Shown here: positions 1 to 5,839 of the stretch, one piece after another
Layout of the letters: each line of letters starts with the position of its first letter
Position numbering within the stretch: the stretch's first letter is position 1
NCBI GenBank assembly: GCA_947625995.1
Contig: CANQQN010000116.1
Location: 1-6,050, forward strand
Length of the DNA stretch: 6,050 bases
Direction: 5' to 3'
Source of the DNA: an uncultured Lachnospiraceae bacterium
GTDB lineage: Bacteria; Bacillota; Clostridia; Lachnospirales; Lachnospiraceae
Program-made: the position numbers and the translations under genes
The notes under the pieces: generated by a model
Databases searched by the model: none
What the model saw: the letters and a program-made list of their open reading frames with translations, nothing else
Told to the model about the DNA's origin: nothing

Positions 1-378
1 TCGATGAGCTTTTCTGTTCGCAGCAGTGTGGGTACGGAAAAGGCAGAACTTTTAGGTCGTATGGAAAATCTGATGGAGTTGCTTGGCGGGAGTGTGAACT
101 GTACGGGAGATTACCCGGCATGGGAATATAAAAGAGATTCAAGGCTGCGTGATCTGATGGTAGCGGTATTTGAAGAGCAGTACGGCAGAAAACCGGCGGT
201 AGAGGCCATTCACGCAGGGTTGGAATGTGGTTTGTTCGCAGGAAAGATCCCGGATTTGGACTGTGTTTCGTTCGGGCCGGATATCAGGGATATCCATACC
301 ACCGGGGAACGCATGGATATTGCATCTGTGCAGCGTGTCTGGAAATATATTTTGGAGATCCTAAAGCGGCTGAAATAG
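1..378 (+). CDS. pepD: PepD-type aminoacyl-histidine dipeptidase (M20 family), C-terminal part
   Basis: This is the last ~125 residues of a cytosolic metallopeptidase that cleaves dipeptides, including Xaa-His. The reading frame is open from base 1, so the gene begins upstream of the window, and the first ATG seen (4-6) is probably internal. Numbered from that ATG, the stretch IHAGLECGLF (69-78) followed by VSFGPDIRDIHTTGE (88-102) matches from memory the C-terminal signature of bacterial PepD. The His in DIHTTGE (about 98) sits where PepD enzymes carry their last zinc ligand. The C-terminal helix ends in a basic LKRLK tail at a TAG stop. Full-length PepD is about 480 residues, so about three quarters is missing, including the other metal ligands. 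The gene converges on a small - strand gene 30 bp downstream. No + strand U-run terminator follows; the shared hairpin at 392-413 may serve. Confidence 0.9.
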   Translation, partial: SMSFSVRSSVGTEKAELLGRMENLMELLGGSVNCTGDYPAWEYKRDSRLRDLMVAVFEEQYGRKPAVEAIHAGLECGLFAGKIPDLDCVSFGPDIRDIHTTGERMDIASVQRVWKYILEILKRLK

Positions 379-386
379 CAGGGCGC

Positions 387-413
387 AAAAAAGTGACGCC
401 TTTTGACGTCACT
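387..413 (-). terminator. Intrinsic terminator of the small - strand gene
   Basis: Read on the - strand, bases 413-392 form a 9-bp stem (AGTGACGTC pairing with GGCGTCACT, one G-U pair) closed by an AAAA loop. A run of U residues follows (391-387). The ascending arm includes the TGA stop codon (411-409) of the small gene, so the terminator begins inside the coding sequence. On the + strand the same hairpin lacks a U-run and would be a weak terminator for pepD. Confidence 0.8.
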
Positions 414-621
414 GAAACAAATTCTCTACGAAGCTTCGCATTTCCTCATGGGAGCGCACGTTTTTTGCACGGGCGACGATAGACTGCTGTTCGTCTTTTG
501 AAAGATGTGCAAATTTGTTGAGTACATCGGAGTGCTGTGCCAGTTCCATGGTGAATCCAACGGGAAGCTCTTCATTGGAAATCGTTCCGTTGTCATAGTT
601 TGTGCTTTTTTCGCCGGACAT
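409..621 (-). CDS. Small uncharacterised protein (70 aa)
   Basis: This gene encodes a predicted soluble 70-residue protein of unknown function. The N-terminal ~18 residues are polar and look disordered. The rest, from ELPVGFTMELAQ to the C-terminal SFVENLFQ, appears helical, with a conserved-looking LPVGFxMxLAQ start and an EEMRSFVENL end. I recall short clostridial proteins of this type (an LPxGFxxALAQ motif, then a helix rich in charged residues), but no function is attached to them. I chose the ATG at 621-619 because an AAAGGA sequence lies about 11 nt upstream and the conserved part starts soon after. An ATG four codons earlier (633) and a longer reading frame reaching 744 are possible but lack a ribosome site. 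No signal peptide, membrane helix or cysteine is present. It appears to be monocistronic and ends in its own terminator. Confidence 0.7.
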   Translation of the reverse strand: MSGEKSTNYDNGTISNEELPVGFTMELAQHSDVLNKFAHLSKDEQQSIVARAKNVRSHEEMRSFVENLFQ

Positions 622-654
622 GATCTGCACCATCCTTTTCTGATAATAAGTGTA

Positions 655-680
655 TATACCGGATACAGAAAGCCGGTATA
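655..680. repeat. 8-bp inverted repeat upstream of the small - strand gene
   Basis: TATACCGG at 655-662 is repeated in inverse as CCGGTATA at 673-680, a perfect 8-bp dyad with a 10-nt spacer. It lies 34-59 bp upstream of the ATG of the small - strand gene, where an operator or a 5' UTR hairpin could sit. No U-run follows on either strand, so it is not a terminator. No regulator gene is nearby to pair with it. Confidence 0.5.
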
Positions 681-784
681 GGAGTGTTTCGGAAATAGGA
701 TGTGCGTTTGATGAAAAAATATACGCCTTGATCGATCGTATCATAGAAAGATGGTGCAGTGAGGATCACATGCATTCTTACTTG

Positions 785-867
785 GCCGCCAATTGAAAGC
801 CGGCAGAACCGCAGGGTATGATACCTGCGTGTGCCAAGGCTTTGATTGGCGGTATTTTTATGTTTTT
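785..867 (+). terminator. Long multi-part hairpin followed by U-tract (terminator, possibly of a small RNA)
   Basis: Four nested helices form one extended hairpin: CCGCCAAT (786-793) with ATTGGCGG (845-852); AAAGCC (796-801) with GGCTTT (838-843); GGCA (802-805) with TGCC (832-835); and CGCAGG (810-815) with CCTGCG (824-829), closed by an 8-nt loop. Small asymmetric internal loops (TG/G, an AA bulge, GAAC/TG) separate them. A U-rich tail, ATTTTTATGTTTTTT, follows at once on the + strand only. An ordinary terminator stem is 7-12 bp, so 24 pairs over 67 nt is unusually large. No + strand gene lies upstream, since pepD ends 400 bp earlier and a - strand gene intervenes. It may be a terminator for pepD read-through, the body of a small RNA, or a leader attenuator. 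It matches no riboswitch class I recognise. Confidence 0.65.
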
Positions 868-939
868 TAGTATTGAAAGCAGAGGATAAACTTAAGGTTC
901 CACAATGGATTGTATAAGTAAATTAAGCGTATAGTCATG

Positions 940-958
940 TCAAGCAACGGTTGCTTGA
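940..958. repeat. Inverted repeat in the ABC operon leader
   Basis: TCAAGCAA (940-947) pairs with TTGCTTGA (951-958), giving an 8-bp perfect stem with a CGG loop. It lies just downstream of possible -10 boxes at 913-918 and 930-935, and about 110 bp upstream of the ABC start. It could be an operator for a dimeric regulator or a 5' UTR stem-loop. There is no U-run after it. Confidence 0.5.
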
Positions 959-963
959 AGGGT

Positions 964-1052
964 CGGACGATCTGTGGTAAAGTGGAAGGGCATTGTAAAC
1001 AGGAAAATCCGAGAACGAAAGGAGAAACCGATCGATCGTCCGGTATGATCGG
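964..1052 (+). promoter_or_regulatory. Structured leader with orphan Shine-Dalgarno sequence before the ABC operon
   Basis: A strong ribosome site, AAAGGAG, lies at 1018-1024, yet no start codon follows at normal distance. The next candidates are TTG 1058 and ATG 1070 in the ABC frame, 33 and 45 nt away. CCGATC (1028-1033) can pair with GATCGG (1047-1052); this would fold out the intervening bases and leave about 8 nt between the ribosome site and TTG 1058. The loop of that hairpin contains GATCGTCCG (1034-1042), a perfect 9-nt complement of CGGACGATC (964-972), so the two helices together would form a pseudoknot. The complementarities are seen directly; a regulatory role is inference. Confidence 0.4.
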
Positions 1053-1069
1053 CGTGTTTGATTTTTATC

Positions 1070-2932
1070 ATGAAGAAAAGCAAAAGCAAGACTACTTACA
1101 AGCAGGACGCGCATGGCAGATATTACGAAATAAAGAATGAAAATCCAAACAGTCTTGGCACGATCATAAAAAACACGGTCTATATGGTACGTCTGGCCTT
1201 TGAGGCGGCGCCATGGCGGGTCATCTGTCAGTTTGTGGACACTCTGCTCAAGGCTGCTGTCGGTCTGTTCTTTTCAATTGTATTTCTTGAAAAGATCGTG
1301 GGATATCTGGAGACGGGTGCGCCCTTCTCAGAGACGGTACGGTTTGTGATCCTGTCGGTTCCTTTATTTGTGTTGACGGATGTTTTTTCAAATTATTACA
1401 GGGCGGTCATATGGGAGACCGGTAATCAGGCCATGTATGAAAAACTGCACTTGAAGCTGTTTGAAAAGGCCACAGATGTGGAACTGGAGTGTTTTGAAAA
1501 CCCGGCGTTTTATGAAAGCTACACAAAAGCAAGCTCACAGATCAAAGGCAATGTGCTGGGCGTGCTCAATATCAGTTCCACCTTTCTTGCCAGTGTGGGC
1601 AGTCTTTTGTATCTGACCTATAAATCGGTGCGGACCGATCCGTTTGTCCTGCTCTTTGCGGCGCTTCCCTTTCTTGCGACCTATGTGGTCGAGGTAAAAA
1701 AGAACAAGGCTTCTTACGAACGATATCAGGAAGGGATCAAATACGCACAGAAAGAGGATTATGTGCGGTGGACAGTCTATGACAGTCAGTTTGCGAAGGA
1801 GATCCGCCTTTCCAATATTTTCACGGTACTGAAAAAACAAATGTATGATGCGATTGACGGAAGCCTGCGTCTGATTAAAAAATACGGCGGAAGAATCGTG
1901 GCGCTGAATTCCACAGAAAGCGCTTTTAACTATACGCTGACCGTCGGCTGTACCATTGCATACGCCGCGCTGCGCCTGCTTTTCTGGAAAAGCATCAGCG
2001 CCGCGGATTTTGTGGTGCTGGTCAGTGTCATCATCAATTTTTCCGATGAGATTGTCAGCATTTCAAAGACGTTCAGCCGGTTTCAGGAATACAGCCAATA
2101 TATTGACACGGTCAGGGAGTTTCAGGAATATCAGCCTAAAATTTCAGAATCTCAGGACGGAATCCGGCCCATACGTCATACCGGCGCATGGGAACTGTCC
2201 CATGTGAACTTTACCTATTTCGGCCAGAGCAAGCTGGTGCTGAAGGATGTTTCGATCAGGATCGGACAGGGACAGAAAATCGCCCTTGTGGGGCACAACG
2301 GCGCCGGAAAGACCACACTTGTGAAGCTTTTGATGCGTCTGTATGATCCGCAGGAAGGAACGATTACCCTGAACGGAAAAGATATCCGGGAGTATAACGT
2401 GCGGGCATACAGGGATTTGTTCGGCACGATTTTTCAGGATTTCCAGATCTTTGCCCTTTCTGTTGCGGAGAATGTTATGATGGACGAGGTGCAGAAGGAG
2501 GATCGGAAAAGGGTTTTGCAGGCGTTGAAGAACAGCGGCGCCGACAAACGGGTAGATGCCTTAAAGAATGGGATAGATACGGTGCTGACCCGGGAATTTG
2601 ACGATGAGGGCGCCGTGCTCTCCGGCGGTGAATTTCAAAAGATCGCCCTTGCCCGTGTGTTTGCCAAGGACAGCGATATCGTGATCCTTGACGAGCCGTC
2701 CAGCGCGCTGGATCCCATTGCGGAATACAAAATGTATGAGAGTATGCTGCGGGCCTGCAAGGACAGATCCATGGTGTTCATTTCACACCGTCTTTCCTCG
2801 GCCGTGCTGGCAGACTATGTCTATATGCTGGAGGACGGACAGGTGATCGAAGAGGGCAGCCACAGGGAACTAATGGAAAAGAATGGAAAATATGCGCAGA
2901 TGTTCCGTCTGCAGGCAAAGAATTATCAGTAA
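1070..2932 (+). CDS. ABC half-exporter 1 (permease fused to ATP-binding domain)
   Basis: This is a type I (ABCB-like) exporter subunit of 620 residues from the ATG at 1070. An N-terminal basic tail of about 28 residues precedes the membrane domain, which has about six hydrophobic segments (roughly 50-76, 88-108, 166-184, 190-208, 284-306, 311-331). The C-terminal NBD is complete: Walker A GHNGAGKTT (408-416), Q-loop Gln about 456, signature LSGGE (517-521), Walker B ILDEP with catalytic Glu about 542, and H-loop His about 573. It should form a heterodimer with the product of the next gene, 18 bp downstream, and drive ATP-dependent export. The substrate is unknown; related pairs export drugs, lipids or peptides. 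The start is uncertain: no ribosome site precedes ATG 1070, and an in-frame TTG at 1058 would add four residues and suits a structured leader better. An in-frame stop at 1046 rules out anything longer. Confidence 0.92.
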   Translation: MKKSKSKTTYKQDAHGRYYEIKNENPNSLGTIIKNTVYMVRLAFEAAPWRVICQFVDTLLKAAVGLFFSIVFLEKIVGYLETGAPFSETVRFVILSVPLFVLTDVFSNYYRAVIWETGNQAMYEKLHLKLFEKATDVELECFENPAFYESYTKASSQIKGNVLGVLNISSTFLASVGSLLYLTYKSVRTDPFVLLFAALPFLATYVVEVKKNKASYERYQEGIKYAQKEDYVRWTVYDSQFAKEIRLSNIFTVLKKQMYDAIDGSLRLIKKYGGRIVALNSTESAFNYTLTVGCTIAYAALRLLFWKSISAADFVVLVSVIINFSDEIVSISKTFSRFQEYSQYIDTVREFQEYQPKISESQDGIRPIRHTGAWELSHVNFTYFGQSKLVLKDVSIRIGQGQKIALVGHNGAGKTTLVKLLMRLYDPQEGTITLNGKDIREYNVRAYRDLFGTIFQDFQIFALSVAENVMMDEVQKEDRKRVLQALKNSGADKRVDALKNGIDTVLTREFDDEGAVLSGGEFQKIALARVFAKDSDIVILDEPSSALDPIAEYKMYESMLRACKDRSMVFISHRLSSAVLADYVYMLEDGQVIEEGSHRELMEKNGKYAQMFRLQAKNYQ

Positions 2933-2950
2933 GAAGGGAATGGAGGATTT

Positions 2951-4753
2951 ATGAAAAATATCGGGCATATCATCAAAAATATTTTGTTTATGCTGCGCTA
3001 TATTGTGAAATACGTACCGGGTCTGATCTTTTTTAATATATTTTTCAATATCTTTTCCGGTCTCGTATCTGCGTTTACCGGTACCTATGTGGCAAAATAT
3101 ATTCTTGATTCTCTCCAACTGAACCGGCCGCTTGGTCAGATCGTGTGCTTTTTGGTACTGATGGTGGCTGCAAATGTGGGCTCTTCTGTGCTGGAGGCGT
3201 ATTATTCCGAAGTGTTTTTTACAAAGCGGGCGCAGATTCTTCGGAGGAAGATGAGTATGCAGCTTTATGAAAAGGCGACGATGATCGAGCTTTCCTGCTA
3301 TGACAACCCTGAATTTTATAATGATTTTGTATGGGCAGGCGCGGAGGCTGACAGCAGGGCCCTTGAAGTTTTGAACTATACCGGATCATTTTTGAAGGTA
3401 TTGGCGCAGGCAGCGGGAATATTGGCCATCATCGCAAGCATTGACCTTGTGGGGATCGCAATAGTTGCGCTTCTGGGACTTGCTAATTTTGGCATTTCGC
3501 TTGCGGTCAACAAAAAGCGTTATGCATTAAACGAAGAGACGCGTCCTATTCAGAGAAAGCGTGACTATACGAGCCGCGTATTGTACCGTCCACAGTATGC
3601 AAAGGAGATCCGTCTGAGCAACGTCAAGAAAAAGCTGATCGCGAACTTCAAGGATACCAATCAGATGTTAATCAAAAAAATGAAACAATACGGCGTGCAA
3701 TTATTTGGCCTACGTCTCTTGTACAGTCTGTTTGATGATTTTGTGATGATCGGCGTCTACAGCATTTATCTGATCTGGCTGGTGCTTGTGAAGCAGACGG
3801 TGACGTACGGCAGCTTTATGGCGCTGTTTCAGGGATGCAGCAACTTTCGGAACAGTATGTCATCCCTTGTAAGCGTGCTGACATCATTCCAGAACAACAG
3901 TATGTATATTGACCGCTTCCGAAAATTTTTGGAGTATCAGCCAAAAATGGAGGAAGGAACGGAACTGCTTCCTGACGGAGACCTGACCCTTGCTCTGAAA
4001 AATGTGTCATTCAGATATGAGGGAGCGGATAAGCCTGCGCTGCAGCACATTGATCTGACGATCCGCCCGCGGGAAAAAGTAGCGTTTGTGGGTTATAACG
4101 GCGCGGGCAAATCAACGTTGGTGAAGCTTTTGATGCGGCTGTATGATGTAAGTGAAGGCAGCGTCAGTGTCAATGGAAGGGATATCCGTAGCTTTAAACA
4201 GAAGTCATACAGGGATGCGTTTGGCGTCGTGTTTCAGGATTATCGGCTGTTTGCGGCGACAATCGCGGAAAATGTGATGATGGACGAGGTGAGGCCACAG
4301 GACCGCCCGGTGGTGGAGGCGGCTCTTTTGGAAAGTGATTTTTCAGGGAAGCTTGCTACGCTCCCGCAGGGCATGGATACCATGCTCACAAGAATGTTTG
4401 ATGAAAACGGCGTTGAGTTGTCCGGCGGGGAAGCGCAGAAGGTGGCCATCGCCCGCATCTATCCCCGAAACAGTCGGATCGTGATCTTAGATGAACCTTC
4501 CAGCGCCCTTGATCCGGTGACAGAGTATTATGTCAATGAAAGCATGCTCCGTGCAGCAAAGGATAAAACCGTTATCTATATTTCCCACCGCTTGTCAACG
4601 ACGCGGATGGCGGATCGCATCATTATGCTGGGCGACGGTTGTATTTTGGAGGAAGGCTCCCACGATGAACTGATGAAGATGAACGGCAAGTATGCGGAAA
4701 TGTTCCGGATGCAGGCGGATAAATACAGAAAGGGCGGGATTTGGACGCCGTAA
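2951..4753 (+). CDS. ABC half-exporter 2 (permease fused to ATP-binding domain)
   Basis: This 600-residue protein is paralogous to the preceding one and probably its partner in a heterodimeric membrane exporter. The ATG has a strong GGAGG at 2942-2946, only 4 nt upstream. Hydrophobic segments lie near residues 20-45, 60-80, 145-163, 166-185, 250-275 and 282-298. The NBD has Walker A GYNGAGKST (381-389), Q-loop Gln 429, signature LSGGE (490-494), Walker B ILDEP with catalytic Glu 515, and H-loop His 546. Both subunits share the cytoplasmic segment YxKATxxELxCxxNPxFY and the NBD stretches LVKLLMRLYD and AENVMMDEV, pointing to an old tandem duplication. Unlike its partner it has no N-terminal tail and starts at the position equivalent to the partner's residue ~30. 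Many heterodimeric exporters have one degenerate ATP site, but here both look canonical. No terminator follows before the tRNA promoter. Confidence 0.93.
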   Translation: MKNIGHIIKNILFMLRYIVKYVPGLIFFNIFFNIFSGLVSAFTGTYVAKYILDSLQLNRPLGQIVCFLVLMVAANVGSSVLEAYYSEVFFTKRAQILRRKMSMQLYEKATMIELSCYDNPEFYNDFVWAGAEADSRALEVLNYTGSFLKVLAQAAGILAIIASIDLVGIAIVALLGLANFGISLAVNKKRYALNEETRPIQRKRDYTSRVLYRPQYAKEIRLSNVKKKLIANFKDTNQMLIKKMKQYGVQLFGLRLLYSLFDDFVMIGVYSIYLIWLVLVKQTVTYGSFMALFQGCSNFRNSMSSLVSVLTSFQNNSMYIDRFRKFLEYQPKMEEGTELLPDGDLTLALKNVSFRYEGADKPALQHIDLTIRPREKVAFVGYNGAGKSTLVKLLMRLYDVSEGSVSVNGRDIRSFKQKSYRDAFGVVFQDYRLFAATIAENVMMDEVRPQDRPVVEAALLESDFSGKLATLPQGMDTMLTRMFDENGVELSGGEAQKVAIARIYPRNSRIVILDEPSSALDPVTEYYVNESMLRAAKDKTVIYISHRLSTTRMADRIIMLGDGCILEEGSHDELMKMNGKYAEMFRMQADKYRKGGIWTP

Positions 4754-4782
4754 AATATCTGGAGAAAGGATATAAAAAAAAC

Positions 4783-4811
4783 TTGATTTTTTGCAGGTTT
4801 GCTGTTATACT
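4783..4811 (+). promoter_or_regulatory. Promoter of tRNA-Ala
   Basis: TTGATT (-35, 4783-4788) and TATACT (-10, 4806-4811) are separated by exactly 17 bp. Transcription would begin near 4818, leaving a leader of about 5 nt before the mature tRNA. The spacing and position fit a sigma-A promoter dedicated to the tRNA. Confidence 0.85.
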
Positions 4812-4822
4812 ATCACCTAGTT

Positions 4823-4895
4823 GGGGCATTAGCGCAGTTGGGAGCGCGCCACACTGGCAGTGTGGAGGCCACGGGTTCAAGTCCCGTATGCTCCA
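4823..4895 (+). tRNA. tRNA-Ala (anticodon GGC)
   Basis: A complete 73-nt cloverleaf can be read by eye. The acceptor stem is GGGGCAT with ATGCTCC (4823-4829 and 4888-4894); the D-stem is GCGC with GCGC (4832-4835, 4844-4847); the anticodon stem is CCACA with TGTGG around the loop CTGGCAG. The anticodon is GGC at 4856-4858; the T-arm is ACGGG-TTCAAGT-CCCGT; the discriminator base is A73. The third acceptor pair is G3-U70, the classic identity element of alanyl-tRNA synthetase, which confirms alanine. It decodes GCC and GCU. CCA is not encoded (TAA follows A73), so it must be added after transcription. It stands alone with its own promoter and terminator. Confidence 0.98.
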
Positions 4896-4900
4896 TAAGG

Positions 4901-4937
4901 GCTGAAGTGCTTGATTTTAAAGCGCTTCAGCTTTTTT
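4901..4937 (+). terminator. Intrinsic terminator of tRNA-Ala
   Basis: GCTGAAGTGCTT (4901-4912) pairs with AAGCGCTTCAGC (4920-4931) over 12 bp with one U-G wobble and a 7-nt loop, followed by six T residues (4932-4937). It starts 5 nt after the tRNA and is a textbook Rho-independent terminator on the + strand. Confidence 0.92.
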
Positions 4938-4943
4938 AAGTTA

Positions 4944-5148
4944 ATGGTTATGAATTGCGTTTCGTTTTCTATTTGTAATGTGAACGTGGAAATCTTTCGG
5001 CTCTATGAAATTATGATTGCGGTGCCAGAAGGAAGATCTTGCAAGAAAAGATCAGTAACTGCTGTTTGATCTGCTTGAGAGGGCAGGAAGAAAACCCTAC
5101 CTACAACTATTTCAGACGGGGATGATTTTATCACTGGATGTCAGTTGA
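4944..5148 (+). pseudogene. Coding-like remnant in two frames, function not recognised
   Basis: An ATG at 4944 opens a 41-codon frame to TGA 5067-5069, with no ribosome site upstream. A second frame, open from CTG 5059 to TGA 5146-5148, encodes a protein-like stretch containing LFDLLERAGRKPYLQLFQTG. Joining the end of the first frame to the second would need one frameshift near 5060, and the second stop lies inside a + strand terminator hairpin, as expected at the end of a real transcript. I recognise no family in either piece. A decayed or truncated gene is the likeliest reading; chance open frames in 200 bp are a fair alternative. Confidence 0.25.
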
Positions 5149-5165
5149 GACTCTCCAGTTTTTTT
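5133..5165 (+). terminator. + strand intrinsic terminator overlapping the toxin gene's 3' end
   Basis: ACTGGA (5133-5138) pairs with TCCAGT (5154-5159), with an inner GTC/GAC helix, and is followed by a run of seven T residues ending at 5165. It is oriented to stop + strand transcription entering from 4938-5130. The hairpin includes the last codons and stop of the - strand PIN toxin gene (5141-5143), so it is shared between convergent transcripts. It offers no U-run on the - strand, and I see no good terminator for the toxin operon. Confidence 0.65.
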
Positions 5166-5563
5166 AGAAAATCTTCTGGCGTGTAAACGGGAATCGGAGA
5201 TTTCTGATAGTCGTGGATATTTCTTGTAACGATACAATCGATTTCTGTGCGTATGGCAGTTTCTACCATAACGGCGTCCTCATAGTCGGAAATTGCGGAT
5301 GGGATTGCATGGCGGCAATCCATACCAGCGGTATCAAGAACATCAAAAATGGTAAAGAGTTTTCCAAGTATGGATCTGGAAGTTTTATCGTCATGTGTAT
5401 AGTGATGTGTCAGGTAGTAGATATCAGTTGCCGCTTTTGCCGTAATGCATCCGATAAACTGATTGCCCGCGGAGGCAAGAAAAATCGTCTGCGCGCTTTT
5501 GCAAAATGGCTCACGGCTTTGTAGTCCATCAATGATAATACAGGTATCAATTAACGCTCTCAT
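5141..5563 (-). CDS. PIN-domain toxin ribonuclease (VapC-like) of a type II toxin-antitoxin pair
   Basis: This 140-residue protein spans a whole PIN domain of the PIN_3 type. PIN toxins are Mg2+-dependent ribonucleases in the cytoplasm that cut RNA (often tRNA or rRNA) when the antitoxin is lost. The expected acidic residues are in place: Asp6 in MRALIDTCIIID, Asp47 in ATDIYYL, Asp96 in DYEDAVMVETA, and Asp118 in TRNIHDY after a strand ending CIVTRN. The C-terminal IPVYTPEDFLKKL is typical of the family, so the nuclease looks intact. The ATG overlaps the antitoxin stop by 4 nt (ATGA), implying translational coupling; no separate strong ribosome site is needed. The target RNA cannot be told from sequence. 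The opposite strand has long but meaningless open frames here. Confidence 0.9.
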   Translation of the reverse strand: MRALIDTCIIIDGLQSREPFCKSAQTIFLASAGNQFIGCITAKAATDIYYLTHHYTHDDKTSRSILGKLFTIFDVLDTAGMDCRHAIPSAISDYEDAVMVETAIRTEIDCIVTRNIHDYQKSPIPVYTPEDFLKKLESLN

Positions 5564-5775
5564 ATTTTTCTCAGCCTTTCTTTTTTCGCATCTTCAAGAG
5601 AGACATTATTTGGCAGAATACCAAACAAGGATTTTGCGATATCTACACGCTCTTGGAAGGGATTTGTCAATTTTGAGACTACTTTGCCATTGCGTGTAAT
5701 ATAAATATCTTCTGTTGCGGAGAGCAGCAGGTATTTACTGAGATTTGTTTTCAATTCAGTTGCAGTTATAGACAT
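5560..5775 (-). CDS. Phd/YefM-like antitoxin
   Basis: This 71-residue protein has the Phd/YefM arrangement: an N-terminal DNA-binding and dimerisation part (SITATELKTNLSKYL, then EDIYITRNGKVVSKL, residues 2-36) and a charged C-terminal tail (about 40-71, rich in Lys, Glu and Arg) that would wrap around and inhibit the PIN toxin encoded next. Proteins of this family usually repress their own operon, helped by the toxin. The start is well supported: AGGAGG (5789-5784 on the - strand) lies 8 nt before the ATG at 5775-5773, and a good promoter lies just upstream. Its stop overlaps the toxin start. Length and motifs look complete. Pairing a Phd/YefM antitoxin with a PIN toxin is common in Clostridia as I recall. 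Confidence 0.88.
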   Translation of the reverse strand: MSITATELKTNLSKYLLLSATEDIYITRNGKVVSKLTNPFQERVDIAKSLFGILPNNVSLEDAKKERLRKI

Positions 5776-5810
5776 AACAAAAACCTCCTGTTTCTTTTTT
5801 TTTCACTATC

Positions 5811-5839
5811 ATTATATGAAAATCGCACGATTTAGTCAA
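5811..5839 (-). promoter_or_regulatory. Promoter of the toxin-antitoxin operon
   Basis: On the - strand, TTGACT (-35, 5839-5834) and TATAAT (-10, 5816-5811) are spaced by exactly 17 bp, close to sigma-A consensus. Transcription should start near 5804, giving a short A-rich leader with AGGAGG at 5789-5784 before the antitoxin ATG. This is the strongest promoter seen in the window. Confidence 0.88.

Larger units (their letters stand above)
622..1057. other. Intergenic region without a convincing protein gene; structured RNA and DNA elements
   Basis: About 436 bp separate the - strand small gene from the + strand ABC operon. Short frames on both strands have no ribosome site or recognisable product. 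The region contains a dyad (655-680), a long hairpin with U-tract (785-867), a dyad (940-958) and a structured leader (964-1052). A TATAAG box at 913-918 and a TATAGT box at 930-935 are possible -10 elements for the ABC operon, but neither has a good -35 at 16-18 bp. A TTGACA on the - strand (943-938) lies 21 bp from a TATACA (916-911), which is too far for an ordinary promoter. No promoter is called here. Confidence 0.6.

Noticed and set aside
225..482. + strand frame of 85 codons overlapping pepD
   Set aside because: It lies in another frame over the strongly recognisable PepD C-terminus and the - strand small gene, with no ribosome site or family features.
622..744. N-terminal extension of the small - strand protein to the ATG at 744
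   Set aside because: The extra ~41 residues look unlike the rest, and the ATG at 744 has no ribosome site, whereas AAAGGA precedes the ATG at 621.
593..775. - strand frame of 60 codons upstream of the small gene
   Set aside because: It overlaps the small gene in another frame, its tail is low-complexity basic sequence, and no ribosome site precedes its start.
938..943. TTGACA on the - strand as the -35 of a divergent promoter
   Set aside because: The nearest -10-like box (TATACA, 916-911) is 21 bp away, beyond the usual 16-18 bp, and no - strand gene starts close by.
4623..4880. - strand frame of 85 codons crossing the end of ABC 2 and the tRNA
   Set aside because: It runs antisense through the tRNA and the conserved ABC C-terminus, so it is not a gene.
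5213..5524. + strand frame of 103 codons opposite the PIN toxin
   Set aside because: It is the antisense shadow of the PIN-domain gene, whose motifs and ATGA coupling to the antitoxin are clear.
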